A stretch of DNA of 45,985 nucleotides from NCBI GenBank assembly GCA_027491735.1, contig JAOZGP010000038.1:1-45985 (forward strand), in the 5' to 3' direction. This stretch comes from Thermoproteota archaeon. GTDB lineage: Archaea; Korarchaeota; Korarchaeia; Korarchaeales; Korarchaeaceae. The notes below the pieces were generated by a model. That model made no database searches and was not told the DNA's origin. It worked only from the letters and a program-made list of their open reading frames with translations. Positions 33,033 through 42,289 of the stretch are shown here, piece by piece. The position numbers were made by a program, and so were the translations under genes. How positions within the stretch are numbered: the first letter of the stretch is position 1; every line of letters begins with the position of its first letter.

Positions 33033-33387
33033 GTCAACCTTCTCGTGACGGGTGTCAGTGACCGGGAGGAATCCATAAGATATGTTGTTGAGAACCACCT
33101 GAAGTACCTCGGTCCAGACGTACCTCTCCACTTCACCAGGTACTTTTCAGCATACAGATTTGAGGCTAGGCCAACTAGCTTAGAGGTTCTCAACGGAGCC
33201 GTTGCGATAGCGAGGCGGGATGGGATACGTGTATGTGGGAAACGTGCCAGGACATAGAAGTGAGAACACCTTCTGTCCTAGATGTGGCGCTCTACTGGTC
33301 AGGAGAAGATCTTGGATTGTCTTGGAGAACAGGATCTCTGGAGGAAAGTGCCCTGAGTGTGGTAAGGAGATCTACGGGATCTGGTGA
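33033..33387 (+). pseudogene. C-terminal remnant of AmmeMemoRadiSam-system radical SAM enzyme
   Basis: Two frames together give the conserved end of this radical SAM protein. VNLLVTGVSDREES and GPDVPLHFTRYFSAYRFE lie in the first, then a frameshift near 33230. After it YVYVGNVPGHRSENTFCPRC and KCPECGKEIYGIW follow in the second, ending with TGA at 33387. A TAG stands directly before the first part, and the N-terminal two thirds with the CxxxCxxC iron-sulfur motif are absent. It is therefore a decayed fragment. The other members of that system are not in this window. Confidence 0.75.
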
Positions 33388-33391
33388 GAAA

Positions 33392-34624
33392 TCATGAGAT
33401 CGTCTCTACAGCGATCACCTCATCCAGATCCACAGCTCCATTGCTGTTCAGATCTACCCATTTCACCAGGACAAATCTGGCCACGGGACGCGCCTCCACC
33501 AGGTAGAAAAGAGCTGCTCTAGTCCCGTACCGATGAGTTCCGACCACGTACAGATTGCCACCCCTGAGAAGGATAACTCCATAGTCTACTCTCCTCCATG
33601 TGCTGTTATAAAAGGTCCCGTTGATGCCCATCCAGTCCCTGCCGAAGGATATTCCCGCCAAGGCCAGATCTTTTCTGACGAAGGGATTCACCTTAGGTCC
33701 TCCGACGAAGAGGTTGTGCTCACCAGGGCCTGTGCTTATCCCGGCTCCCTTTATGCACAGAGAGATGGAGTCCACGTCCGGCTGGGACGTCGCAACGATC
33801 GTGTAGGATGTGTTCAGAAAGGCAGAGATATTCCTTACTGGAGGCCTCTTTTCGATCTTCTTTTCTCTTTCCATCTTATTCTTGACTGTCTGGTTCCATC
33901 CAGGGAAGACCACAATTCTCCCGTTCTCGTAGATGTAGGAGGATATATTTCCGTTGAACCACGGGAAGATCTCCTTGGACCATATATACGCATAATCAAG
34001 GCCTGTGGTGCTGTTATTGTAAAAAATCACTAGTTTATCTTTTATGGGATAACGAGTGTAGTTGAGCCTTCCTTCCGGACTAAAATCGTACTTATCAGCT
34101 AAATAATCGAGCATAGCGCTCCTGGGAAATAGATTTCTGTCATAAGAGAGGCTAGTCGTTATGTTCACGAGTATTATCCCTCTCTCTCCCATTGGAATCC
34201 AGTTCTTGCTTGATGTAGTCTCTATCACGAAGTAGGGAACTCCAGCGTGTGATCCACCTCTTATCATGGAATCGCCAACAATAAGAACTCGATAGCTCCC
34301 ACCCATCTGCTTATTGGTTCCATCAAAGATGAAGTCTCCTCCCATCGACGAGATGTTGAGGATCGCCACAGTTCTTCCATCCGGGGTCAGCAACCTTGCT
34401 AGAATCCTGTCATAGCTGTGATGTGCATCTCTGAAGAGCACATTATCCACATACAGGTAGAACCCCAACCATGGTATCCTGTAGAGGCACCCCTTTTTCA
34501 TTTCTATGAGCCCTGTCTGGAGGTAAAATCCATCTGAGAACTGAACTATGGGAGAGGCACTGACGAGAATCGTGCTAGTCACCAGGAGAGCTACCAAGAT
34601 CAGAAGGGTACATGAAGCTCTCAT
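33392..34624 (-). CDS. secreted glycoprotein-like protein of unknown function with a terminal calcium-type loop
   Basis: I do not recognise the family. The ATG at 34624 begins a clear signal peptide (RASCTLLILVALLVTST, then a small-residue site near SASP), and a TATA-like AAATAAATATATCC lies just upstream. The mature part is beta-rich and contains at least ten N-glycosylation sequons (for example NIS, NIT, NST, NQT, NTS), typical of archaeal surface proteins. The C terminus has DLNSNGAVDLDE, an EF-hand or dockerin-like calcium loop. No membrane anchor is seen at the end. A longer frame to 34693 overlaps the aminotransferase and is unlikely. It might be an extracellular binding or S-layer-associated protein. 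Confidence 0.7.
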   Translation of the reverse strand: MRASCTLLILVALLVTSTILVSASPIVQFSDGFYLQTGLIEMKKGCLYRIPWLGFYLYVDNVLFRDAHHSYDRILARLLTPDGRTVAILNISSMGGDFIFDGTNKQMGGSYRVLIVGDSMIRGGSHAGVPYFVIETTSSKNWIPMGERGIILVNITTSLSYDRNLFPRSAMLDYLADKYDFSPEGRLNYTRYPIKDKLVIFYNNSTTGLDYAYIWSKEIFPWFNGNISSYIYENGRIVVFPGWNQTVKNKMEREKKIEKRPPVRNISAFLNTSYTIVATSQPDVDSISLCIKGAGISTGPGEHNLFVGGPKVNPFVRKDLALAGISFGRDWMGINGTFYNSTWRRVDYGVILLRGGNLYVVGTHRYGTRAALFYLVEARPVARFVLVKWVDLNSNGAVDLDEVIAVETIS

Positions 34625-34689
34625 TCGATCTCCTGAGCGTAGTTGTGGTCCTGAGGATATATTTATTTCGCTGGAGGCGAAGGGGGTGG

Positions 34690-35910
34690 TCAAGTCCTAA
34701 TGCTCGAGATGAAGCTCCTTATCCTGCTCACCCCCTCCTCTATATAGCTCACGTCCTCCACGGAAGGAGCGAAGGACAGTCTTATCCATCCCTCCATGCC
34801 GAAATCCACTCCAGGGGCCAAGGCCACCTGCCACTCGTTGAGGAGCCTTGACACGAACTCCTTGGAGGATGGCATAACCGAAGATGCATCGAAGAACACG
34901 TAGAATCCTCCTCTTGGCTCAAGTATCCTCAGATGGGAGATCTCCTTCATCAACTCGGCAGTCCTTCTCGCCACTGCGCCGTACTTCTTGGGAGTCTCAT
35001 CCCTTATGAATCTCCTGATTTCCTTTATTCTCTCCTCGCTCTGTAAAGCTTTCACGAGAACTCTCTGAGGCAGCCTAGGTGGAGTTAAAATTCTTCCCTG
35101 CTCTACTGTCTCCAAAGCCCTTATCACCTCCTTATCAGCGATCACATGTCCAAGCCTCCAACCAGGGACTCTCAGCTCCTTTGATAGGGTCAGGAGAAGG
35201 ATCTGATTCTCCTCCCTATCCCCAGAGATGTATCTGGGCTCAGCTAGGTAGTGAAACGCCCTATAAGCTTCATCCAGAACAACATAAGCTTCTCTCTCTG
35301 CCGCTATCTCTGTGACTGCTTTCACGGTCTCATCGTCCATAACTTGGCTGTCTGGATTGCCAGGTGTGGTTACGAGAATAAGCTTTGTCTTCTCGGTTAT
35401 CATTTCATTTAGTTCCTCAAGATCTGGTTCAAACTCATCACCTTTTATCAGATTCCACCTTTTGATTCTCACTCCTCCGACCTCTATCTCAAGCTGCCTT
35501 GTGTAGTTCAGGTAGCACGGTCTAGTGAGGACCACCTCATCACCCGGGTCGAGAAAGACCTTGAATATCGCTGATGTCAGGTCTGTGCTACCTGATCCGG
35601 ATATCACCTCATCTTCTGAGAGGTTTTTACCAAAAAGCTCTCTTTCGTAAACTCTTAAGACCTCCAGGTAATCTGGGTCTCCTCTTGTGGGAGAATACCT
35701 GGCGCTCAGCTTCAGATCCTTCTCGTTCAGCTCTGCAAAGGCCTCGAGCACAGGTCTGGGCGGCGAGTCCTGAGGCCATCCTCCTCCCAGGTAGATCAGC
35801 CTTCGGGGATATTTCTCAGGATGCTTTTCGAAATCAGCAACGAGGTTCATTATCTCTCTTATCGAGCTCGGTCTGCTCAGAGCATACTCAGCAATAGAGG
35901 AAAACCTCAT
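34690..35910 (-). CDS. PLP-dependent aminotransferase, class I/II
   Basis: This fold-type I aminotransferase has the expected landmarks: the cofactor-contacting stretch SGSGSTDLTSAIF, TTPGNPDSQ, VLDEAYRAF, the Schiff-base lysine in LSKELRVPGWRLGH and the substrate carboxylate arginine in WIRLSFAP. The 406 residues are normal. The ATG at 35910 is four bases behind GGTGA. It follows the cupin PGI gene by about 30 bases in the same direction. The amino acid used cannot be told; aspartate, alanine and aromatic types all share these motifs. Confidence 0.88.
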   Translation of the reverse strand: MRFSSIAEYALSRPSSIREIMNLVADFEKHPEKYPRRLIYLGGGWPQDSPPRPVLEAFAELNEKDLKLSARYSPTRGDPDYLEVLRVYERELFGKNLSEDEVISGSGSTDLTSAIFKVFLDPGDEVVLTRPCYLNYTRQLEIEVGGVRIKRWNLIKGDEFEPDLEELNEMITEKTKLILVTTPGNPDSQVMDDETVKAVTEIAAEREAYVVLDEAYRAFHYLAEPRYISGDREENQILLLTLSKELRVPGWRLGHVIADKEVIRALETVEQGRILTPPRLPQRVLVKALQSEERIKEIRRFIRDETPKKYGAVARRTAELMKEISHLRILEPRGGFYVFFDASSVMPSSKEFVSRLLNEWQVALAPGVDFGMEGWIRLSFAPSVEDVSYIEEGVSRIRSFISSIRT

Positions 35911-35940
35911 ACTCTCACCAGGGAGTCTGGAGAAGAGATC

Positions 35941-36609
35941 TTAAAAAGGTAATACGTCTGAAGGATTTCTGAGAAACTCACGAATTCTCGGATCCTCTAC
36001 AATATCCTTCAGAGACTTCTTGATCACAAGCTCATCGGCAGCTCGTGGAGGAGGAACTCGTGAGTACATAGGATTCTCGAGAACTCCTGAGGTTGTCAGA
36101 TACACAGCCGCCCCCCTCAACCTCCTGAACAGGGTGTAATCCCCCCTGACAAGTTTATAGACTAAGTTTGCGTAGATGAGGGTCCCTCCTCCAGGATTTA
36201 CTGTCACGTGACCGTAACCTGGCGGAACCAATAAGGACTCTCCCTCATGAACCTCAATTACTATTAGGTCCTCTATCTCCGGAGATTCTGGTTTCTGAAG
36301 CACGAACATAGCCTTTCCAGATAAGACCTCATAGATCTCAGGATAAGGTCTTCCGTTCAATGCTCTGTTGTGGTAGTGCCCGAAGGTTTTGACGTGTTCC
36401 CTGCCTAATCTCCTGTAAGGAAGGACTGTGATGTCGTAGCGCAGATCTTCATAGGTTCTGACTCCTCGGTACATGTAGTAAGCTATCTCCCCGTTCATCG
36501 ACCTCTCAACAGGTTCCATCATGACCGGCTGGAGTTCTCTTAAATATCTTAAAGAGGGTTTTACATTCCCGACCAGAAGCTCCTCAACTCCAAGCTCGAA
36601 ATGGTCCAT
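35941..36609 (-). CDS. cupin-type glucose-6-phosphate isomerase
   Basis: Archaeal cPGI interconverts glucose-6-phosphate and fructose-6-phosphate with a metal held in a cupin barrel, unrelated to the bacterial enzyme. The metal motif is visible: GHYH (His78, His80), PEIYEVLSG (Glu91) and GYGHVTVNP (His134). The 222 residues suit the family. It serves glycolysis or gluconeogenesis and may work with the ROK kinase encoded upstream at 31365. Confidence 0.88.
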   Translation of the reverse strand: MDHFELGVEELLVGNVKPSLRYLRELQPVMMEPVERSMNGEIAYYMYRGVRTYEDLRYDITVLPYRRLGREHVKTFGHYHNRALNGRPYPEIYEVLSGKAMFVLQKPESPEIEDLIVIEVHEGESLLVPPGYGHVTVNPGGGTLIYANLVYKLVRGDYTLFRRLRGAAVYLTTSGVLENPMYSRVPPPRAADELVIKKSLKDIVEDPRIREFLRNPSDVLPF

Positions 36610-36739
36610 CTAAATCATCGGATCTGAAGGGGGAGGATCCCTAAAAAATTTCTCTTAGAGCGAAAGATTGGTCTGCATCCCGTGAAGGACGCCCATGGAC
36701 TCAGCACTTCTCGGATTTCTCAGGCTTCACTGGTAAAAG

Positions 36740-36774
36740 TTTTTTTAACTGTTATAACTAAACTTAATCGGTGA
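36740..36774 (+). promoter_or_regulatory. promoter and ribosome site of the thiamine-type ABC operon
   Basis: A TATA-like GTTTTTTTAAC (36739-36749) and a GGTGA ribosome site at 36770-36774 precede the ATG at 36782. No TPP riboswitch consensus is found in the 170 bases before the gene. Confidence 0.4.
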
Positions 36775-36781
36775 ACTTATA

Positions 36782-37867
36782 ATGAGGTTCAAGATCCTTA
36801 TGGGGATCTTGCTGGTGGTGGTGATCGCGGTAGGAGCGTTCTTTACCATCAGCACCCGTAAGATCAGTGAAAGACGGGTTCTCATTGTCTATACATATGA
36901 AAGCCTGCTCAAATGGGGAAAGAATCCGAACAAGACCTTAGAAGCTGTTTTTGGAGGATTTGAGAGTAAATACGGATGCAAAGTGGAGGTCAGAAAGTTC
37001 AGCGACGCAAGGGCAGCTCTGCTGGCAGTGATAAACGAGAAGAACAACCCGAGGGCGGATGTGATAATAGGCCTGGACAACGTTCTAGTTCAGGAGGCCA
37101 TAAGAGAGGGTGTGATCGAGGTGTACAGGCCTTCGAACATAGAGGAAATACCAAAGTGGCTAATAAACTCACTGGACCCGACTCTTCACTCGGTTCCCTA
37201 CGACTACGGGCTCATAGCCTTGGTCTACGATTCGAAGAGGGTCAGTGCTGAGAAAATGGAGGAACTCACCTTGGACAGACTGGCCTCCATGTCCGACAAG
37301 CTCGTGACTGAGAACCCGTCCATAAGCAGCACAGGCCTGAACTTCCTGTTGTGGGAGATGGCGTTGTCCAAGCTTGAGGGTAGGAGCTGGACATCTTGGT
37401 GGTCTTCTGTCAAAGGCAGGGTGCTGATCGCCAAAGGATGGGGAGATGCATACAACATATTCCTGGATGAAAAACAGGGAAGGCCTATAGTTGTCAGCTA
37501 CGGAACAGACCCCGCCTACTCCGTCTATTTCTATAACGACACCAGGTACAGAGCAACCCTTCTTACCTACAATGGTGAGAAGTACGGCTGGTTGCAGGTA
37601 GAGGGGATATCAATCGTCAGAGGAGCTCCACACAAGGACCTGGCCAGGAAGTTCGTTGAGTACTTTATCAGTCCCAGCGTGCAGAAGTACATACCACTCA
37701 ACAACTGGATGTATCCAGCGAACAGCAAAGTAGGGCTGCCAGAGGTCTACAAGAAGTACGCCTTAGATCCAACGAAGATAAAGCTGGCAAATGAGCTCAT
37801 ACCAGTCGACATGATCCACAAGAACCTCAGGTCCTGGTTGGATGTATGGCGCAGAGTGATGAGCTGA
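36782..37867 (+). CDS. thiamine-type ABC substrate-binding protein (TbpA/ThiB-like)
   Basis: This is an extracellular binding protein close to thiamine-binding TbpA. It has a hydrophobic N-terminal segment (residues about 5-24) acting as signal or anchor, then LIVYTYESLLKWG, KYGCKVEVRKFSDARAALL and ADVIIGLDNVL, which match the family order, and the later ENPSISSTGLNFLLWEM. No lipobox cysteine is seen at the signal end, so it is probably held by its uncleaved helix. It is the first of three genes with a double permease and an ATPase. Thiamine or thiamine phosphate is likely; related iron and spermidine binders have different N-terminal motifs. Confidence 0.82.
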   Translation: MRFKILMGILLVVVIAVGAFFTISTRKISERRVLIVYTYESLLKWGKNPNKTLEAVFGGFESKYGCKVEVRKFSDARAALLAVINEKNNPRADVIIGLDNVLVQEAIREGVIEVYRPSNIEEIPKWLINSLDPTLHSVPYDYGLIALVYDSKRVSAEKMEELTLDRLASMSDKLVTENPSISSTGLNFLLWEMALSKLEGRSWTSWWSSVKGRVLIAKGWGDAYNIFLDEKQGRPIVVSYGTDPAYSVYFYNDTRYRATLLTYNGEKYGWLQVEGISIVRGAPHKDLARKFVEYFISPSVQKYIPLNNWMYPANSKVGLPEVYKKYALDPTKIKLANELIPVDMIHKNLRSWLDVWRRVMS

Positions 37868-37907
37868 GTTTTTATCCTCTCATTTTTGAACCGGTGAGGA
37901 GGAAGCT

Positions 37908-39431
37908 TTGAGGAGATGCCCCCTTCTCATCGCTGTGATCAGCGTTTTAACCTTATGGGGATCATCAGCAGGGCTGATCCTGATCAAAGGTATCGGAGAA
38001 CTGAATAAAGCTATCGGAGATCCAGGAGTGATCTCGGCAGTTAAGTTTTCCGTTTTACAGGCTCTGATAAGCGCCGCAGCCTCTGTGGGACTTGGGTCCG
38101 TGCTTGGATACATAGATGCAACTTACGAGTTCAGAGGAAGAAGTTTCCTGAGAGGCGTGATCGCTTCTCCTTTTACCCTTCCCTCGATAGGAGTTGCCCT
38201 GGCCTTCCTCCTTATATGCAGAGCGGGGATCTTGCCCAGGGGATTTCCAGCCATAGTCGCTGCTCATGTATACTACAACTATGGCTTCTGTGCAGTTATG
38301 ATCTCCTCTGTTCTTTCCACGGTGCCCAATGAGATAGACGAGGCTGCTGAGGTTCTCGGAGCTTCTTCCACAACCAGATTCCTCAGAGTGGTCTTTCCTT
38401 CCGTCATCAAGGGGATTGTCTCCTCTTTCGTGATAGTCTACATGCTCTGCTTCACCAGCTTCGCCATACCTCTGGTGCTAGGGGGATCTAAGTGCTATAC
38501 CCTCGAAGTTGAGATCTACAGCCTAGCGACCACCTTTCTCGACTTGAGAGAATCTGCTGCTGCAGCTCTCCTGGGATTAGGACTCACAGCTCCATTGGCG
38601 ATCCTATTGATTAGAGGAAAGCCTATCCAAATGCCTGGGGAGGCTCGGAGGAGAAAAACTGTTCCCAACGGGATTTTCGGTTTCCTCATGCTAGCTTTCT
38701 ACGCCTTGGCCGCTATCGCAGCGATGTACCCAATAGCATACCTCTTCATGAACTCTCTCCACAACCCAATCACATCCAGGTTAAACCCTGAGGTCTTCCT
38801 GGAGCTCCTGAGCTGGAAACACAACCCCTACTTGGGGACATCGCCCGCCAAAACCGTGATGAACTCCATCATGTACGGCATAGCTGCATCCTCTCTGGCT
38901 CTCTCTTGGAGCTTGATTGCTTATACTAGTGAGGAGGACATCTCTCCACTGGCCTTCCTTCCTTTGGCGACCTCCCCGATGACCTTAGCGCTTGGTCTGT
39001 ATATGTTGGGGGATATCACAGGCCTGGAATCGTGGATTCTGATAATAATGAGCCACTGGATGATATCCCTTCCCTTCATGTACAGGTTCATGGCCTCCTC
39101 CCTCTCATCTCTAGATCCAAACCTCCTAGACGCTGCTGAGGTTCTCGGAATGGAGAGAAAAGATGCCCTCGTTCATGTGTTGCTTCCAGCCATAGCACCA
39201 GGTCTCTTGGCAGGGATATTTTACTCATTCTCTACGTCTCTCGCCGAGACCTCCGCATCGACATTGCTATCCACACCAGGACAGCAACCAATGACCGTGG
39301 CCTCGCTCCAGTTCCTGAGCGGGAGGATGCTTCAGGAAAGCAATGCTATGTCTTTTTTGGTGACGTCATTCACTCTGTTGATCTTCTTGCTCGAAGAGAT
39401 TTTGCAGAGGCGATTGAGATGGTTGAAGTGA
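37908..39431 (+). CDS. thiamine-type ABC double permease (ThiP-like)
   Basis: This 507-residue protein has two permease domains with about twelve membrane segments. EAA-type loops occur at DEAAEVLGASSTTRFLRVVFPS in the first half and DAAEVLGMERKDALVHVLLP in the second. The size and domain doubling match ThiP. The TTG start at 37908 follows GGTGAGGAGG. The 3' end overlaps the ATPase gene by 13 bases, so the operon is tightly coupled. Confidence 0.85.
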   Translation: MRRCPLLIAVISVLTLWGSSAGLILIKGIGELNKAIGDPGVISAVKFSVLQALISAAASVGLGSVLGYIDATYEFRGRSFLRGVIASPFTLPSIGVALAFLLICRAGILPRGFPAIVAAHVYYNYGFCAVMISSVLSTVPNEIDEAAEVLGASSTTRFLRVVFPSVIKGIVSSFVIVYMLCFTSFAIPLVLGGSKCYTLEVEIYSLATTFLDLRESAAAALLGLGLTAPLAILLIRGKPIQMPGEARRRKTVPNGIFGFLMLAFYALAAIAAMYPIAYLFMNSLHNPITSRLNPEVFLELLSWKHNPYLGTSPAKTVMNSIMYGIAASSLALSWSLIAYTSEEDISPLAFLPLATSPMTLALGLYMLGDITGLESWILIIMSHWMISLPFMYRFMASSLSSLDPNLLDAAEVLGMERKDALVHVLLPAIAPGLLAGIFYSFSTSLAETSASTLLSTPGQQPMTVASLQFLSGRMLQESNAMSFLVTSFTLLIFLLEEILQRRLRWLK

Positions 39432-40408
39432 GGTTGGAGAACGTCAGTAAGAGGTTCGGATCGTTTCAGGTCCTTAGGAGAATAAGCTTCACTGCCCCCA
39501 GGTCGAGGATAACGGCCATCCTTGGGCCAAGCGGGTGTGGAAAGACAACAACTCTCAGAATAGTGGCTGGTCTTGAGAAGGCGGATTCGGGAAGAGTTCT
39601 CTTCGATGGAAAGGACGTCTCAGAGCTGGAAGCCAGGAAGAGGGATATTGGGATGATATTCCAATCCCTAGCACTCTTCCCAACCATGAAAGTAGTTGAG
39701 AACGTGATGTTTGGACTACTGGTTGGGGGAACACCGCGAGAGGAGGCGAGGAAGGAGGCTATGTCCCTCCTCAAAATGATGAGACTTGAGAGATCAGCGG
39801 ATAAGTATCCACACCAGCTCAGTTGGGGTGAGAAGCAGAGGGTGGCTATAGCTAGAGCCATTGCTCCAAAACCTAGGATCCTCCTGCTGGACGAGCCCTT
39901 CAGCAACCTGGACCCTCCACTCAGAGAGAAGCTGCTGTGGGAGATGAAGGATCTGCAGAGGGGTCTCAGAATCACATTGATACATGTGACTCATGATCGA
40001 GAGGAGGCATTCGCTTTGGCAGATCACGTGATCCTGATGGACAATGGAGAGGTTCTCGCAGAAGGTGATCCAGAGAAGGTCATGGAAGATCCCGGATGCG
40101 AGAAAGTCGCAAGGTTTCTCGGAGCCAATGTGCTGGAGCTGCCGGGCCGCTTCTTGAGGGCTAAAGTGAATAAAGTTAGGATCTTCTTCTACCCTGAGGA
40201 TGTGAGGGAGGGAGGACCTATAAGAGGTTTTGTAATTGGATATCTGTTCAGCAGGGGAGGTTACAGAACGAGGGTTCAGGTGGGAAGGCAGGTTGTGGAG
40301 ATTCTCTTGAGAAGAAGGACAGAAAAAGGTGATCTCGTGTCCTTTCTACCTATCAAGTGGGGTGTTCTCGGTGGACGATGTTCCGGGCGCCTACATTTTG
40401 CTAATTGA
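39419..40408 (+). CDS. ABC transporter ATPase of the thiamine-type importer (ThiQ/PotA-like)
   Basis: The ATPase shows Walker A GPSGCGKTT, a Q-loop FQSLALFPTM, the signature LSWGEKQRVAIARA (tryptophan instead of the second glycine), Walker B ILLLDEPFSNLD and the switch histidine in HVTHDREEA. A C-terminal TOBE-like extension (about 245-329) resembles the regulatory domain of PotA/FbpC-type importers and is longer than in bacterial ThiQ. It drives the importer formed by the two preceding genes. Confidence 0.86.
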   Translation: MVEVRLENVSKRFGSFQVLRRISFTAPRSRITAILGPSGCGKTTTLRIVAGLEKADSGRVLFDGKDVSELEARKRDIGMIFQSLALFPTMKVVENVMFGLLVGGTPREEARKEAMSLLKMMRLERSADKYPHQLSWGEKQRVAIARAIAPKPRILLLDEPFSNLDPPLREKLLWEMKDLQRGLRITLIHVTHDREEAFALADHVILMDNGEVLAEGDPEKVMEDPGCEKVARFLGANVLELPGRFLRAKVNKVRIFFYPEDVREGGPIRGFVIGYLFSRGGYRTRVQVGRQVVEILLRRRTEKGDLVSFLPIKWGVLGGRCSGRLHFAN

Positions 40409-40814
40409 AAATAAAGGGAACGAGAACGTCGAGGTTGGATCCCTCGGGGTGGTGTTTTTCCCAAGAGGGAGGTATGCCTATGTTGGATCAGCTCGATCAG
40501 GAATAATGAGAAGGATCAGGAGGTACTTCCTAGGACCTAAAAAGGTCAGGTGGCACATCGACTATCTCATCAGAACCCCATCATTTCGAGTGCTCTGCAT
40601 CCTTGCTGTGCCCGGAGGAGAGGAAGGTGAGATAGTTAAGAGGATTCAAGGTAGATTCCCCTGCATGGACGGATTCGGATCCACTGATGACAGGGAGAGC
40701 AGGAGCCATCTCTTCTACATAGGCGAGTGTGGGGAGGAGGAGCTTGCTCTCATCCTCTCAAGCGCTGGCCTGAAGTATGAGATCGTGAGGGCTTTGGACG
40801 CCGGCCACCGCTGA
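40371..40814 (+). CDS. DUF123 / GIY-YIG-like nuclease-fold protein
   Basis: The protein matches the small archaeal DUF123 group related to the GIY-YIG nuclease fold. It begins PGAYILLIE, then has GSLGVVFFPRGRYAYVGSA and later KKVRWHIDYL, the family's central motif, and ends near FYIGECGEEEL. These proteins are often fused to or found near endonuclease III; here it stands alone. The start is the GTG at 40371, six bases behind GGGGTG; this overlaps the ATPase gene by 38 bases. An in-frame GTG at 40362 is possible. Its function is unproven. Confidence 0.75.
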   Translation: MDDVPGAYILLIENKGNENVEVGSLGVVFFPRGRYAYVGSARSGIMRRIRRYFLGPKKVRWHIDYLIRTPSFRVLCILAVPGGEEGEIVKRIQGRFPCMDGFGSTDDRESRSHLFYIGECGEEELALILSSAGLKYEIVRALDAGHR

Positions 40815-41048
40815 AGCCGTTTTTCTTGATCAGAGTAATCGAAAGACCATAATCCATTGTCCGGAGATTAAAACTTTGAGCAGTTTAGGGTCCCACCTGT
40901 GGGATGCGATATTCAGATCCGGTGGAGGACTGTCGGAGGGATTGATGGATAGCAAGGAGCTCCTGCTTCCACGAGAGCTGCTGATGAGGACTGGAAGGTT
41001 CTTCTTCACCGGTTCTACTTGCACCATGAATAGCAGGTAACAGAATGC

Positions 41049-41972
41049 TCAGGATTTCTTCCTCACCAACAACTCAAGGCCGTTAACCGCCTCCTCAAGA
41101 TCACTGGACTCTATAAGTTCCACTTTATTGGTCTCCAAGATCTTCCTCGCCTCAGGTGATATCCTAGGTATCGCTATGAGGATGAATCTCTTCGGAGATA
41201 CGTCCAACACCTTGATAAGAGAGCGCAGCACATGATCGGCACCGACGTAAACATCAGACATGAGCACCTCCACTGCAAGCGCTATCTCATCGGCCGAATG
41301 AACCACTCCCGTGAACACATGTCTAACACCCGATCTACCGATCACGATGCCTGGCACATCCACATAACCTCCAACATCATTCAGGACACTCTTTAACCTC
41401 CTGCTGATGTGCTCTCCAAGGCGAGCATCAGCTATGCGGTATGAAAAGATGGGCTTCTCCTCAAGGCTGGCCTCGCTGAACGTCTTCTTACATACGGGAC
41501 AGTAATATACCTTCTCTGGAGTGGAGAAAAGACTGTTACAGTTCTCGCACTTGTACTCCCTAATTATATCTTTCTTACTTAGGTGTTCACCGCATCTTGG
41601 GCATCGGAAAACCCTTCCACTACGGAACTCCTCAAATCCTCCCCTGTACTTACATACTGGACAGCTAACCACGTTCGTCACCTCCACTTGTGTGCTACCA
41701 CAGCTTGGACACGAGAGGACAACACACAGAACGAGGTTTCTGCACGAAGGACAGGCCAGAGCAGTTCTCCAAAGAACTCTCTTCAACAGACCAGCACCTT
41801 CCAGCTCTTCAAGTCTAAACAAGGCAGTCTCATCATCCAGATCGAAGAGCTTTTTGAAGCTGGGGTATCTCAACTTGGACAAGACGGAGATCTCTGGATT
41901 TATCATCCCGTCCTTGTTCATCGAGAGCCGTATCAGGAACTTGTCCTTGTCAACGTCGCTCGATATCTTCAT
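41049..41972 (-). CDS. triple zinc ribbon protein with a C-terminal alpha/beta domain
   Basis: I do not recognise a named function. Residues 1-65 look like a winged-helix-like or helical domain. Residues 74-161 hold six CxxC knuckles (74/77, 88/91, 104/107, 124/127, 142/145, 158/161), enough for three zinc ribbons in a row. The C-terminal part (about 185-300, VPGIVIGRSGVRHVFTGVV and FILIAIPRISPEARKIL) alternates strands and helices and could be a restriction-endonuclease-like or related sensor domain. The layout resembles TACK-archaeal output-domain proteins. A TATA-like AATTTATAAGG lies at 41995-42005 before the leaderless ATG at 41972. Confidence 0.6.
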   Translation of the reverse strand: MKISSDVDKDKFLIRLSMNKDGMINPEISVLSKLRYPSFKKLFDLDDETALFRLEELEGAGLLKRVLWRTALACPSCRNLVLCVVLSCPSCGSTQVEVTNVVSCPVCKYRGGFEEFRSGRVFRCPRCGEHLSKKDIIREYKCENCNSLFSTPEKVYYCPVCKKTFSEASLEEKPIFSYRIADARLGEHISRRLKSVLNDVGGYVDVPGIVIGRSGVRHVFTGVVHSADEIALAVEVLMSDVYVGADHVLRSLIKVLDVSPKRFILIAIPRISPEARKILETNKVELIESSDLEEAVNGLELLVRKKS

Positions 41973-42289
41973 TTAAGATGAGAGTTTCACCTAACCTTAT
42001 AAATTATTGGGTTCAAGTTCCTAACCCATCTGTGCAAAACAATCCGAAGACGGCTGTATCCATATAATATGAGCTTTTTCGGTAGTTCCGGTGGTGGTTG
42101 CCATTGAATCGCACCCTCACTGTTGCTCAGGGGGCTTGAAGTAACTAGACCACAAGTTCCTGTACTTCACACTCACTGGGCCGCATAGACGATACCATCA
42201 CGAGCTGCCAACGGTTCTCTTCAGGGTAATCGGAGGCTAAACTGTCTAAGCAGACTTCTTCGTAGCACTCATCCCCAAAGTATGCCAAG
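41973..42289. other. flank between the zinc ribbon gene and the tnpB remnant
   Basis: Besides the zinc ribbon gene's TATA box it should hold the lost C-terminal half of tnpB, but I cannot align it with TnpB. A 60-codon frame (42145-42327, minus) has no recognisable similarity. Confidence 0.35.
41995..42005 (-). promoter_or_regulatory. TATA box of the triple zinc ribbon gene
   Basis: AATTTATAAGG on the minus strand is centred about 28 bases before the ATG; the message is probably leaderless. Confidence 0.5.

Noticed and set aside
36610..36781. TPP riboswitch before the thiamine-type importer
   Set aside because: Neither the CUGAGA core nor the paired sensor helices of the riboswitch can be found in the leader; the gene appears to have a simple promoter with a short leader.
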